A DNA stretch of 64,000 nt from Microtetraspora sp. NBRC 16547 (GTDB lineage: Bacteria > Actinomycetota > Actinomycetes > Streptosporangiales > Streptosporangiaceae), in contig NZ_BSSE01000021.1 of NCBI RefSeq assembly GCF_030268965.1, positions 1 to 64,000 on the forward strand, written 5' to 3'. Shown piece by piece: positions 31,441-44,069 of the stretch. Under the pieces are notes generated by a model. That model ran no database searches and was not told where the DNA came from. It saw nothing but the letters and a program-made list of their open reading frames with translations. A program made the translations under genes and the position numbers. Every line of letters begins with the position of its first letter. Within the stretch, counting starts at the first letter, position 1.

Positions 31441-31517
31441 TGGTGGGGCTACCAGGACTTGAACCTGGGACCTCTTCCTTATCAGGGAAGCGCTCTAACC
31501 GACTGAGCTATAGCCCC
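31441..31517 (-). tRNA. tRNA-Ile(GAT)
   Basis: 77 bases with encoded CCA. The acceptor stem GGGGCTA pairs with TAGCCCC. The anticodon stem CTTCC/GGAAG encloses CTGATAA, giving anticodon GAT. T arm CCAGGTTCAAGTCCTGG. It lies downstream of the DUF3566 gene as in other actinobacteria. Confidence 0.97.
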
Positions 31518-31664
31518 GCGCACGCGCCACGAACGTTACCGCATCCGCTGGGCGGAGGCGAATTTCGTTGCTCGAACGAGGAAAAGCCTACCGTGTTCCG
31601 GAGGGTGGTCACGCCCTCCCGGTTGGTACGGCCACCGCCGGACGGGCGGCGGCCGTACCGCGGA

Positions 31665-32525
31665 CTACTCGGCCTCGCTGAAGGTCACCTCGATGCCACC
31701 GACGAGGCTGGACGACAGGTTGTAGATGACGGCGCCCAGCGTGGACAGGGCGGTGATGAGGACGACGTTGACCGCACCGAGCAGGGCCGTGTAGCCGAGG
31801 ATGCGGACGGGGTCGAACCAGGCGTCGATGCTCTTCGCGAGATCGCTGGTCGCCTTGCCGCCGTCGCCGGCCGTCAGCTGGGTGACGGCGTCGGTGATGG
31901 TGTCGAAGACGCCGAGCGCCGAGAGCACGCCGTACAGCACGGCCACGGCGACGAACAGCACCACGAAGCAGACCAGCGACAGGACGAAGCTGAACTTCAT
32001 CGCCGACCACGGCTCCACCCGGCGCAGCACCAGGTGGGCCTTGCGCGGGGCGCGGATCCCCGGCTTGCCGTCCGGAGCCGGCTCGGTCCGTACGACCGGC
32101 TCAGGAGCACCGGACGGGAAGGCCGCACCGGCCGCCGGCTTCGGCGACGAGCCCATGGCGGGGCGGGGGTAGGCGGCGGTCGGTCCGGGACCGGCCACCT
32201 GCCTGCCGGGGGCGGAGGCGCCGCCGGGCCCGGTTGCTCCGGGACCGCTCGGCCCCGGGTTGCCACCGGGACGCGGAGCGCCGCCGTCGCCGGACTGCTT
32301 CCACGACTGGTCCGGCCCGCCGGGCCGGACGCGGAGGCTGTCCCCGGATTTGTTGTCCTTGCCGGGAGATGTCACATCATCAGCATCGCGCGCCACCCCA
32401 GCGACGCTACCGCTTTCGCCGACCCGCTCGGTCACCTGGTCCCGCCTCGGGGAGGAGGCGGGACGGGCGCCTCCTGACTTCTTATCGGGCGCGCCGGCCG
32501 CGTTCCCGCCGCTGGAGTTGCTCAT
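31665..32525 (-). CDS. DUF3566 transmembrane protein
   Basis: A 286-residue protein. The first 165 residues are disordered and rich in Pro, Gly and Ala. The conserved DUF3566 part starts at [20 protein letters not shown] and contains two membrane helices ([19 protein letters not shown] and [20 protein letters not shown]) flanking a periplasmic helix segment. It starts four bases inside the gyrA stop (ATGA), so it is cotranslated with gyrase. A role in cell envelope or division is suspected from its conserved position but not shown. Confidence 0.9.
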   Translation of the reverse strand: MSNSSGGNAAGAPDKKSGGARPASSPRRDQVTERVGESGSVAGVARDADDVTSPGKDNKSGDSLRVRPGGPDQSWKQSGDGGAPRPGGNPGPSGPGATGPGGASAPGRQVAGPGPTAAYPRPAMGSSPKPAAGAAFPSGAPEPVVRTEPAPDGKPGIRAPRKAHLVLRRVEPWSAMKFSFVLSLVCFVVLFVAVAVLYGVLSALGVFDTITDAVTQLTAGDGGKATSDLAKSIDAWFDPVRILGYTALLGAVNVVLITALSTLGAVIYNLSSSLVGGIEVTFSEAE

Positions 32526-35023
32526 GCCTCGTCTCCTGCCCCGTCTTCCTCGGTCTCCAACGACTCGGCATTCCGGGCGAGGGCCACAACGCTGTCGCCA
32601 TCGGCGAGGTTCATCAGGCGCACACCCATGGTCTGCCGGCCGGACTGCTTGACTTCACCGGCGCTGGTCCGGATCACCCCACCGGCAGAGGTGATCGCGA
32701 AAACTTCGTCCTCAGGACGAACCATGACGGCACCGACAAGCTTGCCACGAGCGCTGACGATTTTCGCCGTCAGCACGCCCTTTCCACCGCGGCCCTGAAC
32801 CGGATATTGACTGGCTGGCGTCCGCTTTGCATAGCCGCCTTCGGTCGCGACCAGCACATCGTCGCCATCGCTGATGACGTTCATCGCGAGAAGCTCGTCA
32901 CCTTCGAGGAACCGCATGCCGATCACGCCGCTGGTGGCGCGCCCCATCGGGCGGAGCGCCTCGTCGGAAGCGGTGAACCGGATCGACTGCGCATCCTTGG
33001 AGACGAGGAGCAGGTCGTCGTCCTCGGAAACGAGCCGGGCCGCGATCACCTCGTCGTCCTCGCGCAGGTTGATCGCGATGAGGCCGCCGGAGCGCGGCGA
33101 GTCGTACTCCGACAGCCGCGTCTTCTTCACCAGGCCGCTGCGCGTGGCGAGCACCAGGTACGGCGCCACGTCGTAGTCGCGCAGGTCGAGGATCTCCATG
33201 ACGTGCTCGTCCGGCTGCATGGCGAGCAGGTTCGCCAGGTGCTGCCCTCGGGCGTCCCGGCCCGAGTCCGGCAGCTCGTACGCCTTGACCCGGTACACCC
33301 GCCCCTTGTCGGTGAAGGCGAGCAGCCAGTGGTGCGTGGTGGTCACGAAAAAGTGCTCGACGATGTCGTCCTGGCGGAGCTGCGCGCCCCTGACGCCCTT
33401 GCCGCCGCGCTTCTGCGCGCGGTAGAGGTCCATGTTGGTGCGCTTGGCGTACCCACCGCGGGTGATCGTGACGACCATGTCCTCTTCGGCGATCAGGTCC
33501 TCGATGGACATGTCGCCCTCGTAGGCGATGATCTCGGTCTTGCGGTCGTCGCCGAACTTGGCGGCGATCTCGGTGATCTCCTCGGAGACGATGGTCCGCT
33601 GCCGCTCGGGCGAGGCGAGGATGCTCTGGTAGTCGGCGATCTGCGTCATCAGGCCGTCGTACTCGTCCTGGATCTGCTGCCGTTCGAGGGCGGCCAGCTT
33701 GCGCAGCTGCATGTCGAGGATGGCCTGCGCCTGGATCTGGTCGATGTCCAGGAGCGTCATCAGGCCGCCCTGCGCCTCGGCCGCCGACGGCGACCGCCGG
33801 ATGAGGGCGATGACCTCGTCCATCCGGTCGAGCGCCCTGAGCAGGCCGCGCAGGATGTGCGCGCGCTCCTCGGCCTTGCGCAGCAGGAAGCGGGTCCGCC
33901 GGACGACGACCTCGACCTGGTGCTCGATGTAGTACTTGACGAACTGGTCGAGCCGCAGCGTGCGCGGCACGCCGTCCACCAGGGCGATCATGTTCGCGCC
34001 GAAGGTGGTCTGCAGCTGGGTGTGCTTGTACAGGTTGTTCAGCACGACCTTGGCGACGGCGTCGCGCTTGAGCACGATCACCAGCCGCTGGCCGGTGCGC
34101 GAGGAGGTCTCGTCGCGCACGTCCGCGATGCCGGTGATCCGGCCGTCCTTGACCAGCTCGGCGATGGTGAGGGCGAGGTTGTCCGGGTTCACCTGGTACG
34201 GCAGGGCCGTCACGACCAGGCACTGCCGGCCCTTGGCGTCCTCCTCGACCTCCACGATCGCCCGCATGGTGATCGAGCCGCGGCCGGTGCGGTACGCGTC
34301 GTCGATGCCCCTGCGGCCGACGATCAGCGCGCCGGTGGGGAAGTCGGGGCCCTTCACGCGCGCGATGAGCGCTTCGAGCAGCTCCTCGTCGCTCGCGTCG
34401 GGGTTCTCCAGGCTCCACTTCACCCCCGCGACGACCTCGCGGAGGTTCTGCGGCGGGATGTTCGTCGCCATGCCGACCGCGATGCCGGCGGAGCCGTTCA
34501 CCAGGAGGTTGGGGAACCTCGACGGCAGGACGATCGGCTCCTGCGACCGCCCGTCGTAGTTGGGCTGGAAGTCGACGGTCTCCTTGTCGATGTCCCTGAG
34601 CATCTCCATGGCGATCGGCGCGAGACGGCACTCGGTGTACCGCATCGCGGCGGCCGGGTCGTTGCCCGGCGAGCCGAAGTTGCCCTGGCCGTCGACCAGC
34701 GGATAGCGCAGCGACCAGGGCTGCGCGAGCCGTACGACGGCGTCATAGATCGACGTGTCGCCGTGCGGGTGGTAGGAACCCATGACGTCACCGACGACGC
34801 GGGAGCACTTGAAATATCCCCGGTCGGGCCGGTAGCCGCCGTCGAACATCGCGTACAGCACCCGGCGGTGCACGGGCTTGAGCCCGTCGCGCACGTCGGG
34901 CAGGGCACGCGACACGATGACCGACATCGCGTAGTCCATGTAGCTGCGCTGCATCTCGGACTGGATGTCCACCGGTTCGATGCGGTCAGCGGGCGGTCCA
35001 GGCGGAGTGTTCACTTCCGTCAC
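32522..35023 (-). CDS. gyrA: DNA gyrase subunit A
   Basis: An 833-residue protein that cuts and religates DNA in the A2B2 gyrase. It shows [20 protein letters not shown] near residue 35, the quinolone region [19 protein letters not shown] (Thr at the position of E. coli Ser83, Asp87 equivalent retained) and active-site Tyr in [11 protein letters not shown]. The C-terminal pinwheel has the GyrA box ([10 protein letters not shown]) and repeated blades ([20 protein letters not shown]). The acidic tail is typical. It starts 13 bases after gyrB, so both are one operon. Confidence 0.98.
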   Translation of the reverse strand: MTEVNTPPGPPADRIEPVDIQSEMQRSYMDYAMSVIVSRALPDVRDGLKPVHRRVLYAMFDGGYRPDRGYFKCSRVVGDVMGSYHPHGDTSIYDAVVRLAQPWSLRYPLVDGQGNFGSPGNDPAAAMRYTECRLAPIAMEMLRDIDKETVDFQPNYDGRSQEPIVLPSRFPNLLVNGSAGIAVGMATNIPPQNLREVVAGVKWSLENPDASDEELLEALIARVKGPDFPTGALIVGRRGIDDAYRTGRGSITMRAIVEVEEDAKGRQCLVVTALPYQVNPDNLALTIAELVKDGRITGIADVRDETSSRTGQRLVIVLKRDAVAKVVLNNLYKHTQLQTTFGANMIALVDGVPRTLRLDQFVKYYIEHQVEVVVRRTRFLLRKAEERAHILRGLLRALDRMDEVIALIRRSPSAAEAQGGLMTLLDIDQIQAQAILDMQLRKLAALERQQIQDEYDGLMTQIADYQSILASPERQRTIVSEEITEIAAKFGDDRKTEIIAYEGDMSIEDLIAEEDMVVTITRGGYAKRTNMDLYRAQKRGGKGVRGAQLRQDDIVEHFFVTTTHHWLLAFTDKGRVYRVKAYELPDSGRDARGQHLANLLAMQPDEHVMEILDLRDYDVAPYLVLATRSGLVKKTRLSEYDSPRSGGLIAINLREDDEVIAARLVSEDDDLLLVSKDAQSIRFTASDEALRPMGRATSGVIGMRFLEGDELLAMNVISDGDDVLVATEGGYAKRTPASQYPVQGRGGKGVLTAKIVSARGKLVGAVMVRPEDEVFAITSAGGVIRTSAGEVKQSGRQTMGVRLMNLADGDSVVALARNAESLETEEDGAGDEA

Positions 35024-35036
35024 GAAAAGTCAGTCC

Positions 35037-37270
<2,234 letters not shown>

Positions 37271-37864
37271 CTAGCCGTAGGTATCGCCGGGCCCCTGGCT
37301 GCCTCGGACGCGCAACCCGCCCTGACGGGGCCCCGTACCCGGGCCGCGCACCCTGACCCGCTTGACCGTGCCGTCGCCGAGCTCCTCGTTCAGGCGCCTG
37401 ACCAGCGTAGCCGCGAGCAGGCGCACCTGCGTGGCCCACGCGGTGGAGTCGGCCGCTACGAAAACCTCGCCGTCCTCGAAGGATTCAGGCTTCGTGTGCG
37501 CGGCCAGATCGGGCCCCACGATCTCGCGCCAGCGGCCGAACACCCCGCCGACCGCGACCGGCTGCTCCCATCCCCGGTCCGCGAGCAGATCCCTGATGGC
37601 CTTCCCGAAGGGCTGTGGATCGCCGGCGTCCCGCCGCTGCCCGGAGGATTTGCGGCGCGGCTCGGTGCGCGGCAACTGCCCCCGCCTGGCCGCGTCGGCC
37701 TTCGCCTGGGCCAGCCTCTCCCGGGCGAGTGCCGCGCCCCTGGCGGTTGTGCTCATGGCGCTCGCTTCGCTCGCGCGGTTCGGGGCGCTTTCGAGGCCGC
37801 TCGTGATGTACGCGGCGTTCGCTTCGCTCGCGCGGGATCTCCCTTGTGGCGACTCATCGGACAC
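37271..37864 (-). CDS. dciA: DciA-type (DUF721) helicase-associated protein
   Basis: A 197-residue protein. The C-terminal DUF721 domain is [40 protein letters not shown] and [19 protein letters not shown]. DciA proteins load or interact with the replicative helicase DnaB in bacteria lacking DnaC. The first 90 residues are disordered and basic. It starts at GTG 37864, overlapping the recF stop by 11 bases, the canonical recF-DUF721-gyrB arrangement. Confidence 0.92.
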   Translation of the reverse strand: MSDESPQGRSRASEANAAYITSGLESAPNRASEASAMSTTARGAALARERLAQAKADAARRGQLPRTEPRRKSSGQRRDAGDPQPFGKAIRDLLADRGWEQPVAVGGVFGRWREIVGPDLAAHTKPESFEDGEVFVAADSTAWATQVRLLAATLVRRLNEELGDGTVKRVRVRGPGTGPRQGGLRVRGSQGPGDTYG

Positions 37865-39035
37865 GGGTCACACTCCCCGCGGTGACGTCGAACCGCGCGC
37901 CGGCCAGCTCGGCGGGCACGTCGCCCGGCACCGCCGCCGTGATCAGGACCTGCTCGGCCGGGGCGACGATCTCGGCCAGCCGGGTCCGGCGGTGGCTGTC
38001 CAGCTCCGCGAACACGTCATCGAGGATCAGCACCGGATCGCCGCCGTCCGCGCGGAGCAGGTCATAGGCCGCCAGCCGCAGCGCCAGCGCGAACGACCAC
38101 GACTCGCCGTGGCTGGCGTATCCGCGCGCCGGCAGCTCACCCAGCGCCAGGTGCAGGTCGTCGCGGTGCGGCCCGACCAGAGTGACACCGCGCTCCAGCT
38201 CCGCCTGCCGCACCTCGGCGAGGCTCGCGCGCAACGCCTCCTCCAGAATGTCGCGACTTGTTCCACAGCCTGTGGACAACTTCGCGCCCGTCCGGTACTC
38301 CAGGTCCGCCGGGGCCGACGCCGGCGCGAGCGTCGCGTACGCCTTGGCGGCCAGCGGCCGCAACGCCTCCACCAGGTCCAGCCGGGCGGCCAGCAGCTCC
38401 GCGCCGTGTCGTACGAGATGGGCGTCCCAGACGTCGAGCGTGCCCAGCACGTCGCCGGCGCCCGCGGAGGCGAACGCCGCCTCGTCATCCTGTCTGCGCG
38501 CGCTGCGCCGCCGCCCCGGTTTGGTCGAGGCCGCCGTACGCAACAGGGTGTTGCGCTGCTTGAGGACGCGGTCGTAGTCGGCGCGGACCCCCGCGAAACG
38601 GGGGGTGCGCGCGACCAGCAGGTCGTCGAGGAACCGGCGGCGCTCGGACGGGTCGCCCTTCACCAGGGCGAGGTCCTCGGGGGCGAACAGGACCGTGCGC
38701 AGCAGGCCGAGGGCATCACGCGGCCGCGAGACCGGCGAGCGGTTCACCCGCGCCCGGTTGGCCCGGCCCGGGTTGATCTCCAGCTCGACCAGCGCGCGGC
38801 GCTCGTCCCTGGCGACCAGCGCGCGGACGATCGCCCGGTCGGCGCCGTGCCGTACCAGCGGGGCGTCGGTGGCGACCCGGTGGCTCGACTGCGTCGCGAC
38901 GTATCCGATGGCCTCGACCAGGTTGGTCTTGCCGTGTCCGTTGGGTCCGACGAACGCCGTCACCCCCGGGTCGAGGGCGAGCTCGGCCGAGGGGTAGGAC
39001 CGGAAGTCGGTCAGGGACAGGTGGCACACACGCAC
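37854..39035 (-). CDS. recF: DNA replication/repair protein RecF
   Basis: A 393-residue SMC-like ATPase that loads RecA at gaps. Walker A is [20 protein letters not shown], the signature region follows [18 protein letters not shown], and Walker B is [20 protein letters not shown]. Length and order agree with the family. It lies between gnd and dciA, transcribed with them. The sequence contains a CCACAGCCTGTGG palindrome (about 38267-38279) resembling a paired DnaA half-box. Confidence 0.97.
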   Translation of the reverse strand: MRVCHLSLTDFRSYPSAELALDPGVTAFVGPNGHGKTNLVEAIGYVATQSSHRVATDAPLVRHGADRAIVRALVARDERRALVELEINPGRANRARVNRSPVSRPRDALGLLRTVLFAPEDLALVKGDPSERRRFLDDLLVARTPRFAGVRADYDRVLKQRNTLLRTAASTKPGRRRSARRQDDEAAFASAGAGDVLGTLDVWDAHLVRHGAELLAARLDLVEALRPLAAKAYATLAPASAPADLEYRTGAKLSTGCGTSRDILEEALRASLAEVRQAELERGVTLVGPHRDDLHLALGELPARGYASHGESWSFALALRLAAYDLLRADGGDPVLILDDVFAELDSHRRTRLAEIVAPAEQVLITAAVPGDVPAELAGARFDVTAGSVTRVR

Positions 39036-39111
39036 CCCGAAAGGCTAGTCCCTGCCGGCACCCGTTCGTGGGGCGAAGAACCGCGTCCCCTTCACGCCCG
39101 GACCGCGCGCG

Positions 39112-39129
39112 TTATCCACAGGCTGTGGA
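39112..39129. promoter_or_regulatory. DnaA box with inverted partner between recF and gnd
   Basis: TTATCCACA at 39112-39120 is followed by GGCTGTGGAT, giving the palindrome ATCCACAG-G-CTGTGGAT. It overlaps the gnd stop region and is the only near-perfect DnaA box I found between recF and gnd. Confidence 0.5.
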
Positions 39130-40074
39130 TCAGCGCTGGGCCTCCACAGGCGGGGTCACGTCGGCGCCGGGAGCGTCCGCGCCCTTGCCGGTCTGCCCCT
39201 CCTGCGCGGTGACCGCGTGCCCGCCGAACTGGTTGCGCAGCGCCGCGACCATCTTCATCGCGGGGGAGTCCTCCTGCCTGGAGGCGAACCGGGCGTACAG
39301 CGCGGCCGTGATGACCGGCAGCGGCACGGCGTGGTCCACCGCGGCCTGGACCGTCCAGCGGCCCTCTCCCGAGTCCTCGGCGTACCCCTTGAGGTCCGCC
39401 AGGCCGGGATCCTGGTCGAGCGCGCGGACCAGCAGGTCGAGCAGCCAGGAGCGGATGACCGTGCCCTGCCGCCAGCTCTTGAACGCCCCGTGGACGTCCG
39501 TGACGATGTCGGCCGCCTCAAGCAGCTCCCAGCCCTCCGCGAAGGCCTGCATCATGCCGTACTCGATGCCGTTGTGGACCATCTTCGCGAAGTGACCGGC
39601 GCCGATCCGGCCGGCGTGGACGAAGCCGTCCTCGCCCTCGGGCTTGAGCGTCTCGAAGATCGACCGGAGCCGCGCGACGTCCTCGGCCGCGCCGCCGACC
39701 ATCAGGGCGTAGCCGTTCTCCAGCCCCCACACGCCACCGCTGACGCCGACGTCGACGAAGCCGATCCCCTTGGTCGAGAGGTCGGCGCCGTGCTTCTGGT
39801 CGTCCACATAGTGTGAGTTGCCGCCGTCGATCACGATGTCCCCGGGGGAGAGCATCTCGCCCAGCAGTCGCACGGTGCTGTGGGTGGGCTCGCCGGCGGG
39901 CACCATGACCCAGACGGCGCGGGGAGCCTCCAGGCGATCGATGAGCTCCTTGAGGCTGCCGACGTCGCTGACCTGCGGATCGTGGTCGTAGCCGACCACA
40001 TCATGGCCACCGCGGCGCAGCCGCTCGGCCATGTTGCCGCCCATCTTGCCGAGCCCGATCATGCCGATCTGCAT
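39130..40074 (-). CDS. gnd: 6-phosphogluconate dehydrogenase, decarboxylating
   Basis: A 314-residue short-form enzyme of the oxidative pentose phosphate pathway. Rossmann motif GMIGLGKMGGNMAERLRRGG, substrate signature VIDGGNSHYVDD, VDVGVSGGVWGLENGYALMV, and the catalytic-Lys region GHFAKMVHNGIEYGMMQAFA. Length and sequence match the shorter NAD-preferring GndA/YqeC-like type rather than the 470-residue form. ATG 40074. Its place between dnaN and recF is usual in streptomycetes and Streptosporangiales. Confidence 0.96.
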   Translation of the reverse strand: MQIGMIGLGKMGGNMAERLRRGGHDVVGYDHDPQVSDVGSLKELIDRLEAPRAVWVMVPAGEPTHSTVRLLGEMLSPGDIVIDGGNSHYVDDQKHGADLSTKGIGFVDVGVSGGVWGLENGYALMVGGAAEDVARLRSIFETLKPEGEDGFVHAGRIGAGHFAKMVHNGIEYGMMQAFAEGWELLEAADIVTDVHGAFKSWRQGTVIRSWLLDLLVRALDQDPGLADLKGYAEDSGEGRWTVQAAVDHAVPLPVITAALYARFASRQEDSPAMKMVAALRNQFGGHAVTAQEGQTGKGADAPGADVTPPVEAQR

Positions 40075-40162
40075 AGAGCAACCCCCCTCAGGGTCGAACA
40101 TCCACAAGGACGCCGTACCCGGACATACGACCTCCACGCCCGGGAGATCGTACGCCCCCGGG

Positions 40163-41299
40163 TCAGCTCGACAGGCGGATAGGCATGATCAGATAGCGAT
40201 AGTCCGGAGTGGCGCCTTCGTCCACAGGCTTGCCGCCGGTGAGGATGGCGGGCTTCGTCGACGTCGTGAACTGCAGGCGCGCGACGTCGGAGTCGATCGC
40301 GCCGAGCCCCTCCAGCAGGAACTGGTGGTTGAACGCGATGTTGATCTCGTCTCCGTCGAAGTCGACCGGAAGGACCTCGACCGCCTGGGCCTCGTCGCCG
40401 CTGCCCGCCTCCAGGACGACTTCGTCGCCGCGGAAGGCCAGCCGTACCGGCGTGTTGCGCTCGGCGACCAGGGCGACGCGCTTGACCGCCTCGACGAACG
40501 ATGCTGTGGACAAGTCGGCCCGCGCCGAGAACTCGGTGGGCAGCAGCGAACGATACTTCGGGAACTCGGGGTCGAGCAGCCGTGTGGTGGTCCGCCGTCC
40601 GGCACTGGAGAACCCGATCATGCCCTCGCCGGTGCCGCCGACCGAGCTGAGCGCGATCTCCACCTCGGCCCCGGTGCCGCCCAGCGCCTTGGCGGTGTCG
40701 GCGAGCGTACGGCCGGGCACCATCGCGATCGCCTGGAAGTCGGGCTGCTCGGGGTGCCACTTCAGCTCGCGTACGGCGAGGCGGTAGCGGTCGGTGGCGG
40801 CGAGCGTCACCGTGTCGCCCTCGATCTCCATCCGGACGCCGGTGAGCATCGGAAGCGTGTCGTCCTTGCCCGCGGCCACGGCCACCTGGCCGACGGCACT
40901 GGCGAACACGTCGCTCCCGATCCGCCCCGCCGCGGGGGGCATGGCGGGCAGGGAGGGGTAGTCCTCGACGGGCATCGTCAGCAGGGTGAACCGCGCGCTG
41001 CCGCACGTGACCACGGCCTTGGCGCCCTCGACCACGAAATCCACAGGCTGTGCGGGAAGCGCGCGGGTGATCTCGGCGAGGAGCTTGCCGGAGACGAGGA
41101 CCACACCGGCCTCACCGGTCTGCGGTTCGAGGGTCACCTCCGCCGACACCTCGTAGTCGAAGCCGGAGAGCTTCAACTGCTGGTCGTCGGTGACCTCTAG
41201 GCGCATGCCCGCCAGCACCGGCACGGACGGCCGCGCCGGAAGGCTGCGTGCCGTCCACGCGACGGCCTCGGCGAGTACGTCGCGGTCGATCCGGAACAT
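40163..41299 (-). CDS. dnaN: DNA polymerase III beta subunit (sliding clamp)
   Basis: A 378-residue clamp with three repeated domains. It begins FRIDRDVLAEAVAWTARSLP, has VLAGMRLEVTDDQQLKLSGF, a central FASAVGQVAVAAGKDDTLPM, and the clamp end TPDYRYLIMPIRL. It tethers the replicative polymerase to DNA. I take ATG 41299; GTG 41302 is equally possible. It lies directly beyond oriC from dnaA. Confidence 0.98.
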   Translation of the reverse strand: MFRIDRDVLAEAVAWTARSLPARPSVPVLAGMRLEVTDDQQLKLSGFDYEVSAEVTLEPQTGEAGVVLVSGKLLAEITRALPAQPVDFVVEGAKAVVTCGSARFTLLTMPVEDYPSLPAMPPAAGRIGSDVFASAVGQVAVAAGKDDTLPMLTGVRMEIEGDTVTLAATDRYRLAVRELKWHPEQPDFQAIAMVPGRTLADTAKALGGTGAEVEIALSSVGGTGEGMIGFSSAGRRTTTRLLDPEFPKYRSLLPTEFSARADLSTASFVEAVKRVALVAERNTPVRLAFRGDEVVLEAGSGDEAQAVEVLPVDFDGDEINIAFNHQFLLEGLGAIDSDVARLQFTTSTKPAILTGGKPVDEGATPDYRYLIMPIRLSS

Positions 41300-41820
41300 C
41301 ACGTGGATCAGCCTCCTGGGTATCGCTGCTTGTGCATTGTCGCAAGTCTTCACTCTCCCGCACCTTGGGACCTCGAGAACCCTCTATGGCTCTTGAGTTC
41401 TTTAGGAGAGAGAGCTAAACGTCATCGTCATAGGGGCGGTGGATACTGTGGAAATCAGGTTCCTCCGCAGGTCAGAGCCCATTATTCATCCACCGCCGGG
41501 TGTGGAGGACCGGTGGATTACGTGTGCGTGGCTGGGGACGGCCGTTCTTTCCCCACAGGACGTCCCCAGGAGACGGGGTGTCTGTCCACTGGTTATCCAC
41601 GAGGTTTCCACTGGTTATCCACGGGGTAAAAACACTTCTCAGGCGGACATCTTTCCACTGTGCACAGGGCGTCCCCAAGGTATCCACGGGTCATCCCCAG
41701 GTTTCCCACAGACTTGTCCACAGCATGTGGGCAGAGTTCTCCCTTGGACGACGGGGTTATACGGCGGAGTGGACCGGCGTCAGCGGACGCCGATCCACAG
41801 AGATATCCACAGCCTGTGCA
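41300..41820. other. oriC: chromosomal origin of replication oriC
   Basis: The 520-bp dnaA-dnaN spacer carries a cluster of DnaA boxes: TTATCCACG at 41593 and 41615, TATCCACG at 41681, TTGTCCACA (streptomycete consensus) at 41714, ATCCACA at 41792 and TATCCACA at 41804, with further half-matches (GTCCAC, TTTCCAC). An AT-richer stretch (41395-41420, TTCTTTAGGAGAGAGAGCTA) could be the unwinding element. Position and box density match actinobacterial oriC. No gene is present. Confidence 0.9.
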
Positions 41821-43356
41821 TCACGCGTTGCGTGCGCGCTGCTTGATCCGGGTGGTCAGCTCGTTGACCTGGTTGTACATCGACCGGCGCTCCGCCATGA
41901 GCGACCTGATCTTGCGTTCGGCGTGCATGACGGTGGTGTGGTCGCGGCCGCCGAACTGCTGGCCGATCTTGGGCAGGGACAGGTCGGTGAGCTCGCGGGC
42001 GAGGTACATGGCGATCTGGCGGGCCGTCACCAGGGCGCGCGAGCGCGAGCTGCCGCAGACGTCGTCGAGGGAGACGCCGAAGTACTCGGCGGTCGTCGAC
42101 ATGATGAGCGAGATGGTGATCTCGGGTGTGGAGTCCTCGCTGATCAGGTCTTTGAGGACGACCTCGGTCAGCTTGATGTCCACAGACTGGCGGTTGAGGC
42201 TGGCGAACGCGGTCACCCGGATCAGCGCGCCCTCGAGCTCACGGATGTTGGTGGCGATCCGGCTGGCGATGTACTCCAGCACGTCGGGCGGCGCGGCCAG
42301 GCCCTCCTGGATCGCTTTCTTCCGGAGGATCGCGATCCTCGTCTCCAGCTCGGGCGGCTGGACGTCCGTGATCAGGCCCCACTCGAACCGGTTGCGCAGC
42401 CGGTCCTCCAGGGTGACCAGCTGCTTCGGAGCGCGGTCGCTGGAGATGACGATCTGCTTGCTGGCGTTGTGGAGCGTGTTGAAGGTGTGGAAGAACTCCT
42501 CCTGCGTCTGCTCCTTGCCCTCAAGGAACTGGATGTCGTCCACAAGCAGGATGTCGACCGCGCGGTAGCGGGCACGGAACCCGTCCGCCTTGTGGTCGCG
42601 GATGGAGTTGATGAAGTCGTTGGTGAACTCCTCCGAGCTCACGTATCTGACCCGCGCGCCGTCGTACAGGCTCTGCGCGTAATGGCCGATCGCGTGCAGC
42701 AGGTGGGTCTTGCCCAGCCCGGAGTCGCCGTAGATGAACAGCGGGTTGTACGCCTTGGCCGGCGCCTCGGCGACCGCTACCGCGGCGGCGTGCGCGAAGC
42801 GGTTGCTCGCGCCGATGACGAAGGTCTCGAAGGTGTATTTCGCGTTCAGCCGGGCGGGCTCGCCGGACGTACGGCTGCCGCGGCTCTCCCACCTGTTCTG
42901 CGCGGCCTCGGGAACGGCCGGTTCCATCGGCTCCGGGGGCCGGACGCCGTCCTGCTGCTCCTGTGGACGCACCTGTGGATAGTCGACCGGTGGCGGCGCG
43001 GCGGCCGGGCGGGACTGCGGTCCGGGGCCGGCCGGGGAAGCCGAGGGAAAGGACGGCCCGGGGGAGAAGGTGTCGTGCTTGCGCGTGTCACCCGTGCTCT
43101 CGCGAGGATCGACCATCACGGCGATCCGCACCGGCCGGCCGAACTCCTGGGAAAGCGCGTGTGCGATGAGGGGACGAAGCCGGACTTCGATGACTTCCTT
43201 GGCGAAGTCGTTCGGGGCGGCGAGGAGGATGGTGTCGTTGATGAGCCCGGACGGCTCGGTCATCTGGAGGAACGCCCGCTGTTGTCCTGAAACGCCCTCA
43301 TCGAGAAGGGTCCCCAGCGCGCGAGCCCACACCTCGTTGAGGTCGTCGGCCTCCAT
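41821..43356 (-). CDS. dnaA: chromosomal replication initiator DnaA
   Basis: A 511-residue protein. Domain I is [20 protein letters not shown], followed by a proline-rich linker of about 90 residues typical of actinomycetes. The AAA+ domain has Walker [21 protein letters not shown] and Walker [21 protein letters not shown]. Domain IV carries the DnaA signature [16 protein letters not shown]. It binds the oriC boxes and melts the origin. ATG 43356 follows GGGAGGAG and gives the family N-terminus [10 protein letters not shown]. Confidence 0.98.
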   Translation of the reverse strand: MEADDLNEVWARALGTLLDEGVSGQQRAFLQMTEPSGLINDTILLAAPNDFAKEVIEVRLRPLIAHALSQEFGRPVRIAVMVDPRESTGDTRKHDTFSPGPSFPSASPAGPGPQSRPAAAPPPVDYPQVRPQEQQDGVRPPEPMEPAVPEAAQNRWESRGSRTSGEPARLNAKYTFETFVIGASNRFAHAAAVAVAEAPAKAYNPLFIYGDSGLGKTHLLHAIGHYAQSLYDGARVRYVSSEEFTNDFINSIRDHKADGFRARYRAVDILLVDDIQFLEGKEQTQEEFFHTFNTLHNASKQIVISSDRAPKQLVTLEDRLRNRFEWGLITDVQPPELETRIAILRKKAIQEGLAAPPDVLEYIASRIATNIRELEGALIRVTAFASLNRQSVDIKLTEVVLKDLISEDSTPEITISLIMSTTAEYFGVSLDDVCGSSRSRALVTARQIAMYLARELTDLSLPKIGQQFGGRDHTTVMHAERKIRSLMAERRSMYNQVNELTTRIKQRARNA

Positions 43357-43653
43357 GGTCCGGCACTCCTCCCTGCGCGGCCCCCGCATTTTCGCCGCGA
43401 TCCGTTTTTCCACGCCGATCCCGGCCGGGGGCTCCCCGGCGGTACCAGCCCCCGATACGTGATCCACAGAGGATCCACAGGTTATGCACAACCCGCGCAC
43501 AGGTCCCGGGCGCATCCACATTCGATGGAGGAGGGTCCGGAGGGTTGACAGTAGTGGTGTGCGCGACCTGGGTTCAAGACGTTGTCCACAGCCTACTGGT
43601 AGCCATGGCCGCCTCGGGTGGGCGATGGACGCACCAGGAGGAAAACCCCTCCC
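43357..43653. promoter_or_regulatory. dnaA promoter region with DnaA boxes
   Basis: No gene. It contains TTGTCCACA at 43580, GTTATGCACA at about 43481 and GATCCACAG twice near 43461-43480, suggesting autoregulation of dnaA. It separates the divergent dnaA and rpmH genes. Confidence 0.6.
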
Positions 43654-43701
43654 CTTGTGGAGAGAGCCGTCCCTGATCTTGTGGAGGGAGCCATCCCTGA
43701 T
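43654..43701 (+). repeat. tandem 24-bp duplication upstream of rpmH
   Basis: CTTGTGGAGAGAGCCGTCCC-TGAT is followed at once by a second copy differing by two transitions. Each contains TTGTGGA, a reversed DnaA-box-like half. It lies 160 bases before rpmH and may affect the rpmH promoter. Confidence 0.7.
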
Positions 43702-43863
43702 CGCGGTCCGGTTTGACCTATGGCAGGAACGCCGCCTAACGTGTGGAGGTCGGCTGGTCACGCGACTGCTATTTCGCATGTCCACGCAACTGGCGAGCCG
43801 TATCCTTGGAATGTTGCGCGCCCGTGGCCTCCTGCGGGTGTATCTGAAGCCTGGAGACCACTC

Positions 43864-44001
43864 GTGAGCAAGCGTACTTACCAGCCGAACAACCGTCGCC
43901 GCGCGAAGACCCACGGCTTCCGGCTGCGCATGCGCACGCGTGCCGGCCGCGCCATCCTGGCCGCCCGCCGCCGCAAGGGCCGCGCCGAGCTGGCCGTCTG
44001 A
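43864..44001 (+). CDS. rpmH: 50S ribosomal protein L34
   Basis: 45 residues, [20 protein letters not shown], then [21 protein letters not shown] very basic large-subunit protein, identical in plan to other L34 proteins. GTG 43864. First gene of the rpmH-rnpA-yidD-yidC-jag-rsmG run. Confidence 0.97.
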   Translation: MSKRTYQPNNRRRAKTHGFRLRMRTRAGRAILAARRRKGRAELAV

Positions 44002-44069
44002 CGAACGAAGCCGTCGTCGCCCGCCGTCTGTGTTCCGGCGGGCGATCGTCGTAGTTCGAGGAAGTTCTG

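Noticed and set aside
41439-41846. Plus-strand frames across oriC
   Set aside because: They run through DnaA boxes and continue antisense into dnaA; oriC spacers are non-coding in relatives.
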